A stretch of DNA of 64,000 nt. It comes from Mucilaginibacter jinjuensis. Its GTDB lineage: Bacteria > Bacteroidota > Bacteroidia > Sphingobacteriales > Sphingobacteriaceae. The stretch covers positions 868,001 through 932,000 of the forward strand of contig NZ_CP117167.1 in NCBI RefSeq assembly GCF_028596025.1, given 5' to 3'. The position numbers and the translations under genes are program-made. Numbering within the stretch: position 1 is the first letter of the stretch; the number at the start of each line of letters is the position of its first letter. Below the pieces are notes generated by a model. The model was not told the origin of the DNA. It saw only the letters and a program-made list of their open reading frames with translations, and ran no database searches. Positions 63,224 through 64,000 of this stretch are shown in pieces.

Positions 63224-63294
63224 TTTTTTTGATTTAACTGATTGTAAAAATCATTAATGAATTAAATAGATAGGAAACATTTGTAGGTATTCTC

Positions 63295-64000
63295 TCACAC
63301 CTCCGCCCTTGTCCTTTTATTAATCAAATTAACAGCGTCGTCCAATTCTTGCGATGATGCATACAGGTACTCGATCAAGGTGCTCAACTCATCAGATGGG
63401 TTGGGGTATTCTTTAATCATACGGGCCAGGGCCAGGATGTTGGAGAGGGGGCGCCTTACCTCGTGCGAGTTAATCCACGCAATTTCTTCCAGCTGTTCGT
63501 TGCGGCTCACCAGTTCTTGCTCGTACCGTTTCTGCTTGTCAATATCCTGCATGGCGCCAATCAAGCGAATGGGTTCACCGGCTTTGTTAAAAACCGAAAG
63601 GCCCCGGTCCCTAACATATTTTATAGTCCCGTCTGCGCACCTGAAGCGATATTCTAATATCCAGTCTTTTTGTTTATTGGCTATTACGTCAGCAAAAAAA
63701 TGCTGAACCTTGTCCCTGTCTGCATAGTAAACATCGGTCATGTCATTAAAATCATACGGCCGGTTTTCTTCAGTGTAACCATAAATTTCTTCAAACCCCT
63801 CCATCCAGGTAATTTTGTTCTCCAGCAGATCATAATCCCATATCACATCGTGTGTTGCCTGGTTTACGGCTTCGTACAAATGCAATAATTCGCCAATCCG
63901 TTTCTCATTTTTAATGTTTTCATCTATGTCGGTAATCATTACCAGTACAGCATCTTCTTTTATCAGCGGGATGCTATGGAAGTTAAACCTTACATAAAAT
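63295..64000 (-). CDS. PAS-domain sensor protein with HisKA-like end, 5' part outside window
   Basis: The frame stays open beyond the right edge. The visible end of one PAS domain (about 63870-64000) is followed by a complete PAS_3-type domain (DVIWDYDLLENKITWMEGFEEIYGY, then EYRFRCADGTIKYVRDRG and GAMQDIDKQK). A short HisKA-like helix pair carries the H box in NSHEVRRPLSNILAL. The gene ends about 55 residues later without an ATPase domain. Such short forms in Bacteroidota may act as sensors or dimerisation partners for true kinases. Confidence 0.85.
   Translation of the reverse strand, partial: FYVRFNFHSIPLIKEDAVLVMITDIDENIKNEKRIGELLHLYEAVNQATHDVIWDYDLLENKITWMEGFEEIYGYTEENRPYDFNDMTDVYYADRDKVQHFFADVIANKQKDWILEYRFRCADGTIKYVRDRGLSVFNKAGEPIRLIGAMQDIDKQKRYEQELVSRNEQLEEIAWINSHEVRRPLSNILALARMIKEYPNPSDELSTLIEYLYASSQELDDAVNLINKRTRAEV

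Overview
The window looks like chromosomal DNA from a Bacteroidota bacterium of the Sphingobacteriaceae (Mucilaginibacter or Pedobacter type; the genus is an inference). Pointers are the TAnnTTTG-type promoters, the gene order purH-mreB-mreC-mreD-mrdA-rodA, families such as DUF5683, LytTR and LytS-type kinases and 7TMR-DISM hybrid kinases, leading peptides ending in AQ or SQ, weak Shine-Dalgarno sequences, and many palindromic intergenic repeats. There is no rRNA, CRISPR array, recognisable transposase or prophage. One tRNA gene (Lys, anticodon TTT) is present.

Layout. 1-8634: a LytS-type kinase cut by the left edge, a secreted transglutaminase-like protein, a membrane acyltransferase next to a membrane-bound LytTR regulator, a large MscS-type channel and an AT-rich class II Fic gene. 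8.9-18.7 kb: accessory enzymes (C1 peptidase, GNAT, LysR with a divergent alpha/beta hydrolase, SDR, FUSC-like protein, DUF5683, DPP-IV-type peptidase, DinB). 18.9-28.5 kb: two sensor kinases around a giant AsmA-like protein and a TlpA-like lipid- or envelope-associated thioredoxin. 28.5-32.4 kb: a long AT-rich leader with a 26-residue hydrophobic peptide gene, a Tat-type amidase, and two tandem secreted proline/lysine-rich proteins.

32.4-37.4 kb, minus strand, is the most unusual part. Seven AT-rich genes are joined by 4-bp overlaps or a 4-bp gap. They encode an unrecognised 315-residue protein, a PAAR-like protein carrying hydrophobic segments, and five tandem paralogues of a small single-helix membrane protein in the order A-B-C-A'-B'. 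I read this as a candidate contact-dependent effector with an immunity array, although no secretion apparatus and no named toxin domain is visible here.

37.5-48.5 kb is mainly metabolism: carA, divergent panB with a RluA pseudouridine synthase, a DlgD-type dehydrogenase, a zinc alcohol dehydrogenase, purN and purH. 48.6-54.3 kb is the cell elongation cluster (mreB, mreC, mreD, PBP2, rodA). A nested 0.7-kb repeat follows, then an acidic protein next to tdk, a response regulator, DUF2147, an outer-membrane barrel paired with a vanadium-haloperoxidase-like lipoprotein, a YCF48-like protein, tRNA-Lys, an EF-Tu-domain-2-like protein, and a PAS sensor protein cut by the right edge.

At least six kinds of palindromic repeat fill the spaces after stop codons, often nested one inside another. 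They are listed separately because they account for most of the non-coding DNA.
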